This document shows positions 15,936-24,445 of a DNA stretch of 39,305 nt, one piece after another (within the stretch, counting starts at the first letter, position 1; every line of letters starts with the position of its first letter). The notes under the pieces were generated by a model, which saw only the letters and a list, made by a program, of their open reading frames with translations, was not told the origin of the DNA and searched no databases. Both the position numbers and the translations under genes were made by a program. The stretch comes from an uncultured Ruminococcus sp. (GTDB taxonomy: Bacteria; Bacillota; Clostridia; Oscillospirales; Ruminococcaceae), in contig CADAGC010000025.1 in assembly GCA_902787365.1 (NCBI GenBank), positions 1-39,305 of the forward strand, written 5' to 3'.

Positions 15936-16781
15936 ATGGCAGAGCAGAGAGCACCCTCGCCGGCGATAAGGGCGAGAAACCAGCAAAGTGTCATATCACT
16001 GTTCTGTGTGTGCGCTGCGGTGGCGGCGTTTGTGTGGCTGATCATGACGGGAATGAGCTTTGAAAAGATGCCCGCAGGTGATGACAGCAGCGAAGAGGTC
16101 GTAGCTGTTGACAAGAAAGACAGCGACGTTGATAAAGATACAAGCAGCGATTCCGACAGCTCGGACGGCGACTCACAGCCCGACGAATCGGAGCCTGACA
16201 ACATAGAGCACGGCCCTGCGGATTTCTCGGACGCTTGCTTTATAGGCGACTCGAGAACAGTCGGCCTTTCATACAACTCGGGCAAGCCTATGGCTACATT
16301 CTACTGTGCGACGGGTCTTAACGTCTCCTCGGCGCTTGATGAGGCAAACATTGAGCTTGACAACGGCAACATGGGCAACGTAGCAGATGCTTTGGGGCAG
16401 AGGCAGTTTGAGAGAATATATGTAAACTTCGGTATCAACGAGGTAGGCTGGCCTGATATAGACAGCTTCCAGAGGGAATACGAGGAACTGCTTAATGCTG
16501 TGAAGACTGCACAGCCAAACGCCAAGATATACGTTGAGGGAATAATCCCCGTAACGGCTTCAAAGGACGCAGAGGGTTATCCGTTCACGAATGCGAACAT
16601 AGCTGATTTCAACACGGCGGTAAAGGCTGCGGCTGATAACTGCGGCTGCATTTACATTGATGTAAGCCCCGCACTTGTTGATGCAAACGGCTGCCTGCCC
16701 GAAGATGCGGCGACAGATGGTATACACATGACAAAGGATTACCTTGTCAAGTGGATAGAATACTTAGAGAAGAACACATAA
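15936..16781 (+). CDS. membrane-anchored SGNH/GDSL hydrolase
   Basis: 281 residues. A signal-anchor helix at about 18-40 is followed by a long Asp/Ser-rich extracellular linker, then an SGNH hydrolase domain. Block I is CFIGDSRTVGL (nucleophile serine in GDS), a later block reads YVNFGINEVGW (with the Gly-x-Asn element), and the Asp-His pair is in TDGIHMTKDY. The family removes acyl groups from polysaccharides or peptidoglycan. ATG 15936 is chosen over TTG 15909 because AAAGGGG sits 8-9 bases upstream. A DUF4358 lipoprotein, an MBOAT acyltransferase and a DHHW protein follow, suggesting polymer O-acetylation or de-acetylation at the cell surface. Confidence 0.88.
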   Translation: MAEQRAPSPAIRARNQQSVISLFCVCAAVAAFVWLIMTGMSFEKMPAGDDSSEEVVAVDKKDSDVDKDTSSDSDSSDGDSQPDESEPDNIEHGPADFSDACFIGDSRTVGLSYNSGKPMATFYCATGLNVSSALDEANIELDNGNMGNVADALGQRQFERIYVNFGINEVGWPDIDSFQREYEELLNAVKTAQPNAKIYVEGIIPVTASKDAEGYPFTNANIADFNTAVKAAADNCGCIYIDVSPALVDANGCLPEDAATDGIHMTKDYLVKWIEYLEKNT

Positions 16782-16799
16782 AAGAAAGGGAAGATAAAA

Positions 16800-17306
16800 A
16801 TGAAAAAGAAGATAGCACTTATTCTTGCGGTAATGACAATATTCGGCTGCGGGCTGACAGCCTGCGGTGATGAAAGTTCATCATCAGGCGGCAGCGGCAG
16901 CTCGGCTTCACAGAGCGAGGGCGAAAGCGGCAAGAGCGTTATAGAAGTAGCAGACGAGCTGAAAAACGGCATTGAGTTCAAGGATCAGCTCAACGAGCTT
17001 GGTCATGGTATGTACGACAAGCTTTATGGTCTTACCGACGATATGTACAAGGAAGGCAAGATATACATCGGCTCGGGCGGTGCAACTGCCGAGGAGATTG
17101 CCTGCTTTGAGGCAAAGGACGCTGACGGCGCTGCAAAGATCAAGGAATGCTTTGAGAAGAGAGTCGAGGATCAGAAGAAGGCTTTTGAGAACTACGTTCC
17201 CGAAGAGCTTGACAAGCTTGGCTCGGCAGTAATAGTTACAAAGGGCAACAGCGTTTATATGTGCATCTCGAATGACGATGCAAAGGCAAAAGAGATAATA
17301 GGCTAA
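16800..17306 (+). CDS. DUF4358-family lipoprotein
   Basis: 168 residues with a lipoprotein signal peptide (lipobox LTAC, Cys about 22), a Ser/Gly-rich linker (about 25-47) and a compact domain. IYIGSGGATAEEIACFEAKD and the terminal YMCISNDDAKAKEII match the DUF4358 pattern. Members are often found beside MBOAT and SGNH genes, as here; the role is unknown, perhaps as an accessory to acyl transfer. AAAGGGAAG precedes the ATG and the gene is 18 bases after the hydrolase. Confidence 0.8.
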   Translation: MKKKIALILAVMTIFGCGLTACGDESSSSGGSGSSASQSEGESGKSVIEVADELKNGIEFKDQLNELGHGMYDKLYGLTDDMYKEGKIYIGSGGATAEEIACFEAKDADGAAKIKECFEKRVEDQKKAFENYVPEELDKLGSAVIVTKGNSVYMCISNDDAKAKEIIG

Positions 17307-17318
17307 ACAGATATTTCA

Positions 17319-17357
17319 GAGGTAAGGGGTCAATTTCCGGCCTCTTGCCTTTTTGTT
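17319..17357 (+). terminator. intrinsic terminator after the DUF4358 gene
   Basis: AGGTAAGGGGTC pairs, with some G-T pairs, with GGCCTCTTGCCT, followed by TTTTTGTTG. It separates the SGNH/DUF4358 pair from the MBOAT gene, which nevertheless starts only about 40 bases later. Confidence 0.6.
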
Positions 17358-17394
17358 GTATTAGTACGAATGATCTTAAGGGGAGTTAACGCTT

Positions 17395-18810
17395 ATGCTT
17401 TTTAGCAGTAATGTGTTTTTATATATGTTTTTGCCGCTTTGTCTGGGGCTTTACTTTTTAGTGCCGAGAAAGCTCAAAAACTTTGTGCTGCTTGTATTCA
17501 GCCTTGTGTTCTACGCATGGGGCGAGCCTAAGTATGTGCTGATAATGCTTGCAAGTATTACTGTCGCATTCATAACGGGGCTTTTTGCAGATCAGAAGCG
17601 CTACAAGACAAACGGCAGGCGCAAGGCTATGATATCAATGATAATAGCCATTGTATGGAACTTAGGGTTTCTGTTCTTTTTCAAATACACAAACCTCTTT
17701 ATCAAGACGGCAAATGACATCGGCGGCTTTGGCATAAAGGCGCTGGAGATAGCGCTGCCGATAGGCATATCGTTTTACAGCTTTCAGACGCTGTCGTATG
17801 TTATTGACGTATACAAGGGCGAGGTAAAGCCGCAGAGAAACATCTTAAATCTTGCAACGTATGTGGCGCTCTTCCCGCAGCTGATAGCGGGGCCGATAGT
17901 TCGCTATCAGACGATAGAGGAGCAGCTGACCGAGCGGCACGAGAACTTTTTACTCTTTTCGCAGGGTGTAAAGCGCTTTAGCTACGGCTTAGCAAAGAAA
18001 GTAATCCTTGCAAACTCGGCGGGAGCTTTATTTGAAGAGCTTTCCAATATGCCCGGCAGCGAACTCTCGGTCACGGCGGCGTGGCTTGGGATAATCGCTT
18101 ACACATTCCAGATATTCTTTGACTTCTCGGGCTATTCCGACATGGCGATAGGTCTTGGCAAGATGTTCGGCTTTGAGTTTTTGGAGAACTTTGAATACCC
18201 CTACATCTCAAAGAGCATAACCGAGTTCTGGCGGCGCTGGCACATATCGCTCTCGACATGGTTTCGTGATTACGTATACATTCCCCTTGGCGGCAACCGC
18301 AAGGGCAAGGGCAGGCAGGTGCTCAACATCATGATAGTCTGGGCGCTCACAGGCTTCTGGCACGGCGCAAGCTGGAACTTCATGGGCTGGGGCGTATACT
18401 TCGGCATACTGCTGCTTCTTGAAAAGTTCATATGGGGCAAGGGGCTGCAAAAGGCACCTGCGGTCATTCAGCACATCTACGCCATGTTCTTTGTGGTGAT
18501 AGGCTGGGCGCTGTTCGCTTTTGATGACACGGACAAGCTGATAAACAACCTTAAGAATATGTTCGGTTCGAACGGTCTGCCGATAATAAATGACATGACG
18601 GTATCGAAGCTGATAGGCTTTGCGGTGACGTTTGTGATACTCGTTATCGCATCGACCCCGCTTTGCAAGTGGGCAGGCGCCAAAATAAAGGGCAAAAGCG
18701 AGAGGGCGTATGACGTTATCGAGGTCATATCCATACCGTTACTGCTTATCTTAAGTGCGGCATATTTAGTCAGCAGTTCGTACAATCCGTTTTTGTATTT
18801 CAGGTTTTAA
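17395..18810 (+). CDS. MBOAT-family membrane O-acyltransferase (AlgI/DltB-like)
   Basis: 471 residues with about ten membrane segments. The N-terminus (MLFSSNVFLYMFLPLCLGLY) is typical of AlgI-like proteins. The signature FWRRWHISLSTWFRDYVYIPLGG (around residues 280-302) and the catalytic histidine in ALTGFWHGASWNF (around 320) are both intact. The family moves acyl groups across the membrane onto extracellular polymers. AAGGGGAG lies upstream of the ATG. The DHHW/AlgX-like protein after it (12 bases downstream) is its usual partner, completing the transfer to polymer. Confidence 0.93.
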   Translation: MLFSSNVFLYMFLPLCLGLYFLVPRKLKNFVLLVFSLVFYAWGEPKYVLIMLASITVAFITGLFADQKRYKTNGRRKAMISMIIAIVWNLGFLFFFKYTNLFIKTANDIGGFGIKALEIALPIGISFYSFQTLSYVIDVYKGEVKPQRNILNLATYVALFPQLIAGPIVRYQTIEEQLTERHENFLLFSQGVKRFSYGLAKKVILANSAGALFEELSNMPGSELSVTAAWLGIIAYTFQIFFDFSGYSDMAIGLGKMFGFEFLENFEYPYISKSITEFWRRWHISLSTWFRDYVYIPLGGNRKGKGRQVLNIMIVWALTGFWHGASWNFMGWGVYFGILLLLEKFIWGKGLQKAPAVIQHIYAMFFVVIGWALFAFDDTDKLINNLKNMFGSNGLPIINDMTVSKLIGFAVTFVILVIASTPLCKWAGAKIKGKSERAYDVIEVISIPLLLILSAAYLVSSSYNPFLYFRF

Positions 18811-18821
18811 GGGGGGCAGGA

Positions 18822-19952
18822 ATGATGAAAGCAAAAATAATAACCCTTACATTCCTGCTTTTCATATTCGGCTTCGGGATAGCGGGGCTGGTGCTTGATG
18901 ACAGGGAGTTTTCCGACATGGAGAACAGGCTGCTGGCGCAGTCGCCCGAGGTGACATACGATGCGGTGATGAAAGGCGAGTTTCAGGACAAGCTGGAGAG
19001 CTACCTCTCAGACCAGATGCCGATGCGTGACGGGCTGTATTCGCTAAAAGTCGATTACGAGCGGCTGATGATGAAGACATATCAAAACGGCGTATACTTT
19101 GCAGACGACGGGTATCTTATTCAGGAATACAAGGAAAACCCCATGCAGATAAGCAGGAACGTGCAGTATATAAACGACTTTGCGCAGAATGTCGATGTGC
19201 CGATAACCTTTATGCTCGTACCAACGGCAACGGCGGTCTTGAATGACAAGCTGCCTGCGGGGTGTCTCAACGACGACCAGATGAAGAGCATAGACAAGGT
19301 GAGAGAGAGCCTTGATGACAAGATAAACCTTGTAGTGCCTGATGAAAAACTCAAACAGGCGGCAGGGAGCGAGCAGATATTCTACCGCACCGACCACCAC
19401 TGGACGGCGCAGGGTGCTTATGCAGGCTATGAAGCGCTTATGGAATCCCTTGGCAAACCCAAAGCACGGGCAAAGTATGAATACGACACCTTTAAGGGCG
19501 AGTTTTACGGCACGCTGTATTCAAAGGCACCCTCGGCATTACAGGAGTCTGACAGCTTCACAGCGCCCAAGAACAAAGAGGGCAATTATGCGGTGAGCTT
19601 TGCAAAGGAGCAGGAAAACCCACGCACGCTCATTGGTATGTACGACCCCACAAAGCTTGAGACCAAAGACAAGTATGCAACGCTTTTCGGCGGCAACTTC
19701 TCGCACTTTACAATTCACACTAATGCTCAGAACAAAGAGCGCATACTGGTGATAAAAGACTCTTACGCAAACGCCGTGCTTCCCTTTCTTGCAGACAGCT
19801 ATGCGACAATTGAAGTTATAGATATGCGTTACTATCACATGGAGCAGCAGACAGTCTCGGAGCTTATAAAGAGCGAGGGCGTTTCGCAGGTAGTGCTGCT
19901 TTACAATATGGATTTCTTTAATTCAGACAATAATTTCCTGTGGCTTGATTAA
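18822..19952 (+). CDS. DHHW/AlgX-like secreted acetyltransferase-associated protein
   Basis: 376 residues with an uncleaved or cleavable N-terminal hydrophobic segment (about 4-24). The motif YRTDHHWTAQGAY (around 185-197) defines the DHHW family and corresponds to the catalytic region of AlgX/AlgJ SGNH-like proteins; VIKDSYANAVLPF near 310 carries the typical DSY serine. LLYNMDFFN follows near the end. It should act outside the membrane with the MBOAT protein. GGGGGGCAGG precedes two adjacent in-frame ATGs; the first is given. Confidence 0.88.
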   Translation: MMKAKIITLTFLLFIFGFGIAGLVLDDREFSDMENRLLAQSPEVTYDAVMKGEFQDKLESYLSDQMPMRDGLYSLKVDYERLMMKTYQNGVYFADDGYLIQEYKENPMQISRNVQYINDFAQNVDVPITFMLVPTATAVLNDKLPAGCLNDDQMKSIDKVRESLDDKINLVVPDEKLKQAAGSEQIFYRTDHHWTAQGAYAGYEALMESLGKPKARAKYEYDTFKGEFYGTLYSKAPSALQESDSFTAPKNKEGNYAVSFAKEQENPRTLIGMYDPTKLETKDKYATLFGGNFSHFTIHTNAQNKERILVIKDSYANAVLPFLADSYATIEVIDMRYYHMEQQTVSELIKSEGVSQVVLLYNMDFFNSDNNFLWLD

Positions 19953-19960
19953 GCTATACG

Positions 19961-19991
19961 GCCTCTCTCGTTTCGGGGGAGGCTTTTTTGT
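19961..19991 (+). terminator. intrinsic terminator after the DHHW gene
   Basis: GCCTCTCTCG (19961-19970) pairs with CGGGGGAGGC (19974-19983), loop TTT, followed by TTTTTTG. Confidence 0.88.
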
Positions 19992-20028
19992 TTATGCTTG
20001 GGGGCGGTGCCTTTTTTTATATCGGCTA

Positions 20029-20057
20029 TTGTATTTTAGCGGTGAATATGTTATAAT
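20029..20057 (+). promoter_or_regulatory. promoter of nadE
   Basis: TTGTAT (20029-20034), 17-bp spacer, TATAAT (20052-20057). The predicted start (about 20064) coincides with the left edge of the 172-bp palindromic element, so the element forms nearly the whole nadE leader. Confidence 0.75.
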
Positions 20058-20065
20058 CTAATTAA

Positions 20066-20237
20066 GGCAACACCGTTGGGTCACCGGCTTGCGCCTTTGT
20101 GTGCCATATACTTGCCGAATTTCCGTCATAGCACCCAATTTTGCCTTGTCTTACGCCAGTAAAACTGCGGCAAAAATGGGCACTCTGACGAAAATTCGGA
20201 CGGCGTATCTGACACACAATGACCCAGCGGTGTTGCC
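20066..20237 (+). mobile_element. 172-bp palindromic MITE-like element, copy 1
   Basis: The element runs from GGCAACACCG to CGGTGTTGCC and is flanked on both sides by TTAA (20062-20065 and 20238-20241), as expected of a 4-bp target duplication. The arms pair repeatedly: GTTGGGTCA with TGACCCAGC, TTGTGTG with CACACAA, CCGAATTTCCGTCA with TGACGAAAATTCGG, and CCCAATTTTGCC with GGCAAAAATGGG, leaving a central CTTGTCTTACG...AGTAAAACTG region. No open frame. It has the same length, orientation to the gene and central sequence as the copy at 31628-31799. Confidence 0.85.
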
Positions 20238-20263
20238 TTAACAATTTATAAAGGAATGATTCT

Positions 20264-22288
20264 ATGAAGGACGGATTTATCAAGGTCGCAGCCTGCACGC
20301 CCGAAATAAAGGTAGCAGACGTGGCTTTTAACAAAGAAAGCATAATAAAAATGATAGACGAGTGCAGGGCTAAGGGGGTAAGGCTTGCGGTGTTCCCCGA
20401 GCTTTGCCTGACGGGCTACACCTGCCAGGACTTATTCTTCCAGGGGGTGCTGTTAGATGCGGCTATGCAGGCGGCGGTGGATATTGCCCTCTACTCAAAG
20501 GACTATGATATGCTCATAGCAGTCGGCCTGCCCGTAAAGGCAAGGGGCAAGGTATACAACTGCGCCGCAGTTATGCAGCACGGCGAGATAAGCTTAGTGC
20601 CCAAGACACACCTACCGAATTACAACGAATTCTACGAAGCAAGGCACTTTGCGCCATACCGTGGCGGCAGCGTGCAGATAGACATATCGCCATATTACAA
20701 TGACGGCAAGATGCACTTTGTAACTATGCGGCAGGAGGTTTTTGCCCTTGACTGCTGGATTGACGAGGGCTATGAGGCCTCGGCTAAGGGAGGTGACGAG
20801 CTGATAGTGGGCTTTGAACTGTGCGAGGACTTATGGGTGGCTGACCCTGTATCGAATTATCTTGCCAAGTCGGGGGCTAACATCATCTGCAACCTATCTG
20901 CAAGCGACGAGGTAATAGGCAAGGACGATTACCGCAGGGCTTTAGTTTCAAACCAGTCGGCAAGGCTTGTGTGCGGCTACATCTACGCCTCGGCAGGCGA
21001 CGGCGAGTCAACGCAGGATATGGTATTCTCAGGGCACAACATCATAGCCGAGAACGGCACGATACTTGCGCAGAGCAGGCTTTTTGAAAACGGCATAACA
21101 GTTTCGGAAATTGATGTGAGCCGCCTTGCGTTTGAGAGGCGCAAGATGTCAACATACCCCGAGAGCAGGAACGCATATGACGACCCTGCAAGCAACTACA
21201 AGCCACATTTTCTTGACAGCCTGCCGCTATCGACATTCTGCATGGGCAGGTATGACACAGAGCTTACAAGGAAATTCGCACGCACGCCGTTTATCCCCTC
21301 TGATGACAGGGAGAGAAACAAGAGGTGCGACCTTATCTTAAATATGCAGTCACACGGGCTGATGAAGCGCCTGACACACACCTGGTCAAAGACGCTTGTT
21401 ATAGGCATATCGGGTGGGCTTGACTCAACACTTGCTCTGCTTGTGAGCATTATGGCGCTTGACAAGCTGAACAGACCCCACAGCGATATCGTGGCGGTGA
21501 CTATGCCCTGCTTTGGCACGACAAAGCGCACAAGGGGCAACGCCGAGATTCTCTGCGAGGCTTTAGGCGTAACATTCAGAGAAGTAAACATCACAAAGAG
21601 CGTATTACAGCACTTTGAAGACATAGGGCACGATGTGAACGACCACAGCGTGGTGTTTGAAAACGGGCAGGCGAGAGAGCGCACCAAGGTGCTTATGAAC
21701 ATAGCAAATCAGGTGGGCGGCCTTGTTGTCGGCACGGGGGACTTGTCGGAGCTGGCACTCGGCTGGGCGACCTATAACGGCGACCATATGTCGATGTACG
21801 GCGTGAATGCTTCCGTTCCCAAAACGCTGGTAAGACACATTGTAAGGTACTATGCCGACACCTGCACAAGCGACAAGTTAAGAGAGGTACTGTATGATAT
21901 TCTGGACACGCCTGTATCGCCCGAGCTGCTGCCGACAGACGAGACGGGAAACGAGATAACACAGAAGACTGAGGACCTTGTAGGGCCTTACGAGCTGCAC
22001 GATTTCTTCCTCTACTACGGCATACGCTGGGGCTTTGCGCCGAAAAAGGTCTACCGCATAGCAAGGCTTGCCTTTGAGGGAGCTTATGATGATAAGACGA
22101 TACTCAAATGGCTTAGCACTTTCTACCGCAGGTTTTTCTCGCAGCAGTTCAAGCGCAGCTGCCTGCCTGACGGGGCGAAGATAGGCTCTGTTACCCTCTC
22201 ACCGAGGGGCGACTGGAGAATGCCCTCGGACGCCTGCGCCACACTCTGGCAGGCCGAGATAAAAGAACTGGAGGGTGAGGAGAAATGA
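20264..22288 (+). CDS. nadE: glutamine-dependent NAD+ synthetase
   Basis: 674 residues in two domains. The N-terminal nitrilase-type glutaminase shows the catalytic triad: Glu46 (FPELCLTGYTC), Lys114 (VPKTHLPNYNEF) and Cys187 (GFELCEDLW). The C-terminal NAD synthetase has the PP-loop SGGLDST (383-389) and TTKRTRGNAEILCEALG. It makes NAD from nicotinic acid adenine dinucleotide with glutamine as nitrogen donor in the cytoplasm. AAAGGA lies upstream of the ATG, immediately after the palindromic element. The stop overlaps the next gene (ATGA), an unexpected coupling with a secreted protein. Confidence 0.96.
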   Translation: MKDGFIKVAACTPEIKVADVAFNKESIIKMIDECRAKGVRLAVFPELCLTGYTCQDLFFQGVLLDAAMQAAVDIALYSKDYDMLIAVGLPVKARGKVYNCAAVMQHGEISLVPKTHLPNYNEFYEARHFAPYRGGSVQIDISPYYNDGKMHFVTMRQEVFALDCWIDEGYEASAKGGDELIVGFELCEDLWVADPVSNYLAKSGANIICNLSASDEVIGKDDYRRALVSNQSARLVCGYIYASAGDGESTQDMVFSGHNIIAENGTILAQSRLFENGITVSEIDVSRLAFERRKMSTYPESRNAYDDPASNYKPHFLDSLPLSTFCMGRYDTELTRKFARTPFIPSDDRERNKRCDLILNMQSHGLMKRLTHTWSKTLVIGISGGLDSTLALLVSIMALDKLNRPHSDIVAVTMPCFGTTKRTRGNAEILCEALGVTFREVNITKSVLQHFEDIGHDVNDHSVVFENGQARERTKVLMNIANQVGGLVVGTGDLSELALGWATYNGDHMSMYGVNASVPKTLVRHIVRYYADTCTSDKLREVLYDILDTPVSPELLPTDETGNEITQKTEDLVGPYELHDFFLYYGIRWGFAPKKVYRIARLAFEGAYDDKTILKWLSTFYRRFFSQQFKRSCLPDGAKIGSVTLSPRGDWRMPSDACATLWQAEIKELEGEEK

Positions 22289-23874
22289 GATTTAAAAGGA
22301 TAATAAGCGCCGCCCTCGGCGTTATCACGGCGCTTTCGGCAACGATGAGCGCATATGCGCAGGCGGCAGAAATGCCTGAAGAGCAGCTGGCGGTGATAGA
22401 GATAACCCTGCCTGCATATGAGGCAGAAATGCCCGAAGAGCCGCCGCAGGATGATAGCGGTGTTACAAGCAGCGTGACCACAACCACAACGCCCAAGGTG
22501 ACGACCAAGGCCACGACTACCACAAAGGCCGCCGTCACCACCAAAAAGACCACCACGACCACCAAGAAAGTCACCCCTGCTGCAAAGACGGTAAAGCTGA
22601 CACAGAACATCATTCTCTACAAGGGCGAGAAGCGCAAGCTCGACATCGTGGGCGGCAGCAAGGGCAAGGTGACTGTAAAGACGGCGAACAAGAAGATAGT
22701 AGCTGTCAGCGGGTTGATGCTTACTGCAAAGAAAAGCGGAAGCACCAAGGTGACAGTTACCGTCAAGAACGGGCGCAACACCTACATCGTGACGGTGAAT
22801 ATCACAGTCAAGGTATCAAGCTATGACAGCAGCGTCAGCTACAAGGCCACAAAGACCTCGGCCTCGCAGAAAGCGCCTGCGCTGGTATGGCACAAGGCGG
22901 TCAAGGCGGGCAACAGCTTTGACTTGAAGCTGACCGGCTATGACAAAGTGAGCTTTACATCATCAAACAAGAATGTAGCGACTGTTACCTCAAAGGGCAA
23001 GGTGACTGCCAAGAAAAAGGGCACGGCGCTTATCAAAGCCAAGGTCACGGCAGGGGGCTTAAGCTACACATTCTACACAAGAGTACACGTATACACCGAA
23101 AAGGCCGCACCTGTGATAACGCAGGCGCAGGTCGACAAGTTCATAGGAGAGTCGGGCTTTATAGGAAGCTCTATCGGCGTGGGGCAGCAGATGTATTTTG
23201 ATGCGCAGGGCTACAGCTTCTTAGGCCACCCGACCATGATGGTAAGGGGCTGCTACGCCTTCCACAACGACGGCGGCGCAAACGGCTCGCAGTATCAGAT
23301 AGGTGTCGGCGGCTACACGGGGCCTGCAAGATATGTGGTGCAGCGCTCGGGCGTCAAGAGGGTGTTCATCAACATGGGCACGAATGACATGGTAGGAAGC
23401 GCTGAGTATGTTTACGGCAATTATGTTGACTACATAAGCGGCATAAGAGCCACAAACCCGAACGTGCCTATCTACATTGAGGCCATGACACCTGTATATG
23501 CAGGCGGCGAGAGGGGCAACCTCAACAACGCAAACGTAAACGCCCTCAACTCAATGCTCAAAGCCTACTGCAAAAAGCAGAGCGATATGTATTTCATCGA
23601 CATAAACACGCCCCTGAAAGCAGGCACGGGTGCGCTGCCTGCGGCGTATTCGTCAGACAATTACGTTCACCTGACCTTTGCGGCATATGCTGTGTGGACA
23701 AACACGGTGGTTGACTTTGTCAAAAAGCAGATGATAGCCGAGCAGCGTGCAAAGGACGCTGTGACGACCTACACCGAGAGCAAGACGGCGGCTAACCTGA
23801 AGGCTGCCAAAAAGGCTGTGAACAAGCTTGAAGCCTCGGCGCTAAAGACAAAGCTTTTGAAAAAGCTCAAATAG
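22285..23874 (+). CDS. secreted protein with Thr-rich linker, Ig-like (Big_2) repeats and SGNH-like hydrolase domain
   Basis: 529 residues. A signal peptide (1-27) is followed by an acidic stretch, a Thr/Lys-rich linker (about 60-98), two Big_2-type Ig-like domains (about 100-175, KLDIVGGSKGKVTVKTANK; about 200-270, VSFTSSNKNVATVTSKGKV) and an SGNH-like domain (about 275-490). The latter has FINMGTNDM and SSDNYVHLTFAAY (Asp...His). Block I reads GFIGSSIGVGQ, with Ser where GDS normally has Asp. The C-terminus is a charged helical tail ending in KTKLLKKLK. It overlaps nadE by four bases. Its likely target is a cell-wall or plant polysaccharide ester; this is inferred. Confidence 0.83.
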   Translation: MRFKRIISAALGVITALSATMSAYAQAAEMPEEQLAVIEITLPAYEAEMPEEPPQDDSGVTSSVTTTTTPKVTTKATTTTKAAVTTKKTTTTTKKVTPAAKTVKLTQNIILYKGEKRKLDIVGGSKGKVTVKTANKKIVAVSGLMLTAKKSGSTKVTVTVKNGRNTYIVTVNITVKVSSYDSSVSYKATKTSASQKAPALVWHKAVKAGNSFDLKLTGYDKVSFTSSNKNVATVTSKGKVTAKKKGTALIKAKVTAGGLSYTFYTRVHVYTEKAAPVITQAQVDKFIGESGFIGSSIGVGQQMYFDAQGYSFLGHPTMMVRGCYAFHNDGGANGSQYQIGVGGYTGPARYVVQRSGVKRVFINMGTNDMVGSAEYVYGNYVDYISGIRATNPNVPIYIEAMTPVYAGGERGNLNNANVNALNSMLKAYCKKQSDMYFIDINTPLKAGTGALPAAYSSDNYVHLTFAAYAVWTNTVVDFVKKQMIAEQRAKDAVTTYTESKTAANLKAAKKAVNKLEASALKTKLLKKLK

Positions 23875-23879
23875 TAAAC

Positions 23880-23915
23880 AAAGACTGCTGCATAAGGTGC
23901 GGCAGTCTTTTTTGC
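23880..23915 (+). terminator. intrinsic terminator after the Ig-like/SGNH gene
   Basis: AAAGACTGCTGC (23880-23891) pairs with GCGGCAGTCTTT (23899-23910), loop ATAAGGT, continuing into TTTTT. Confidence 0.88.
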
Positions 23916-23963
23916 ATAATACAGCACTTTCGTGAGATAATAAGCGTGAATGGAGGGGTAAAA

Positions 23964-24401
23964 ATGCAGCTTACCAAGGAAGAATACAGCAAGATGTACG
24001 AGGGGCAGGGCGACAAGACAAAGTGGTGGGTGACGTTCCCGAAAGCGTTTATTATCGGCGGTGGGATATGCGTACTGGGGCAGGGGTTGACAGACCTTTA
24101 CAAAGCCGTTGGCGCTGACGAAAAGGCGGCGGGCACCCTTGCAACGGTCACGCTCATATTCATATCGGCGCTGATGACGGCGCTGGGGCTTTACCACAAG
24201 CTTGCACGCCACGCAGGGGCAGGCACGCTCGTTCCCGTCACGGGCTTTGCAAACTCCGTCGCCGCACCTGCGGTTGAGTTTCGCAGCGAGGGGTATATAA
24301 CGGGGCTTGGGGCGAAGATATTCATTATAAGCGGGCCTGTCATTCTATACGGCATACTTGCAAGCGTGGCGGCGGGGGTGTTTTACTACATTACAGGATA
24401 A
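23964..24401 (+). CDS. spoVAC: stage V sporulation protein AC (SpoVAC) homologue
   Basis: 145 residues with about four hydrophobic segments. KEEYSKMYEGQGDKTKWWVTFPKAFIIGGGICVLGQ and LARHAGAGTLVPVTGFANSVAAPAVEFRSEG are diagnostic of SpoVAC, part of the channel that moves dipicolinic acid into and out of spores. ATG 23964 has GGAGGGG 6-8 bases upstream; GTG 23946 is in frame but weaker. The usual partners spoVAD and spoVAE are absent here; a terminator lies on either side, so the gene stands alone. GCATA (23914-23918) and GATAATA (23936-23942), 17 bases apart, faintly resemble a forespore sigma promoter. Confidence 0.88.
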   Translation: MQLTKEEYSKMYEGQGDKTKWWVTFPKAFIIGGGICVLGQGLTDLYKAVGADEKAAGTLATVTLIFISALMTALGLYHKLARHAGAGTLVPVTGFANSVAAPAVEFRSEGYITGLGAKIFIISGPVILYGILASVAAGVFYYITG

Positions 24402-24438
24402 AAAGAAAAAGAGGGCTGATGCGCATCACATCAGCCCT
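24398..24438 (-). terminator. terminator of the minus-strand dockerin operon
   Basis: AGGGCTGATG (24412-24421) pairs with CATCAGCCCT (24429-24438). On the minus strand the stem is followed by CTTTTTCTTTTT, a clear U-run; the plus-strand side has no T-run, so it mainly serves the minus-strand genes. Confidence 0.85.
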
Positions 24439-24445
24439 GCTTGGC

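Noticed and set aside
20066-20237. Known riboswitch or T-box in the nadE leader
   Set aside because: No match to a known NAD-related or other riboswitch core was recognised, and a second copy with its own flanking 4-bp repeat precedes an unrelated membrane protein, which favours a mobile element. A structured regulatory RNA is not fully excluded.
22480-22600. Simple-sequence repeat causing phase variation in the Thr-rich linker
   Set aside because: The codons (ACC, ACA, ACG, ACT, AAG) vary, so there is no uniform nucleotide tract that would slip.
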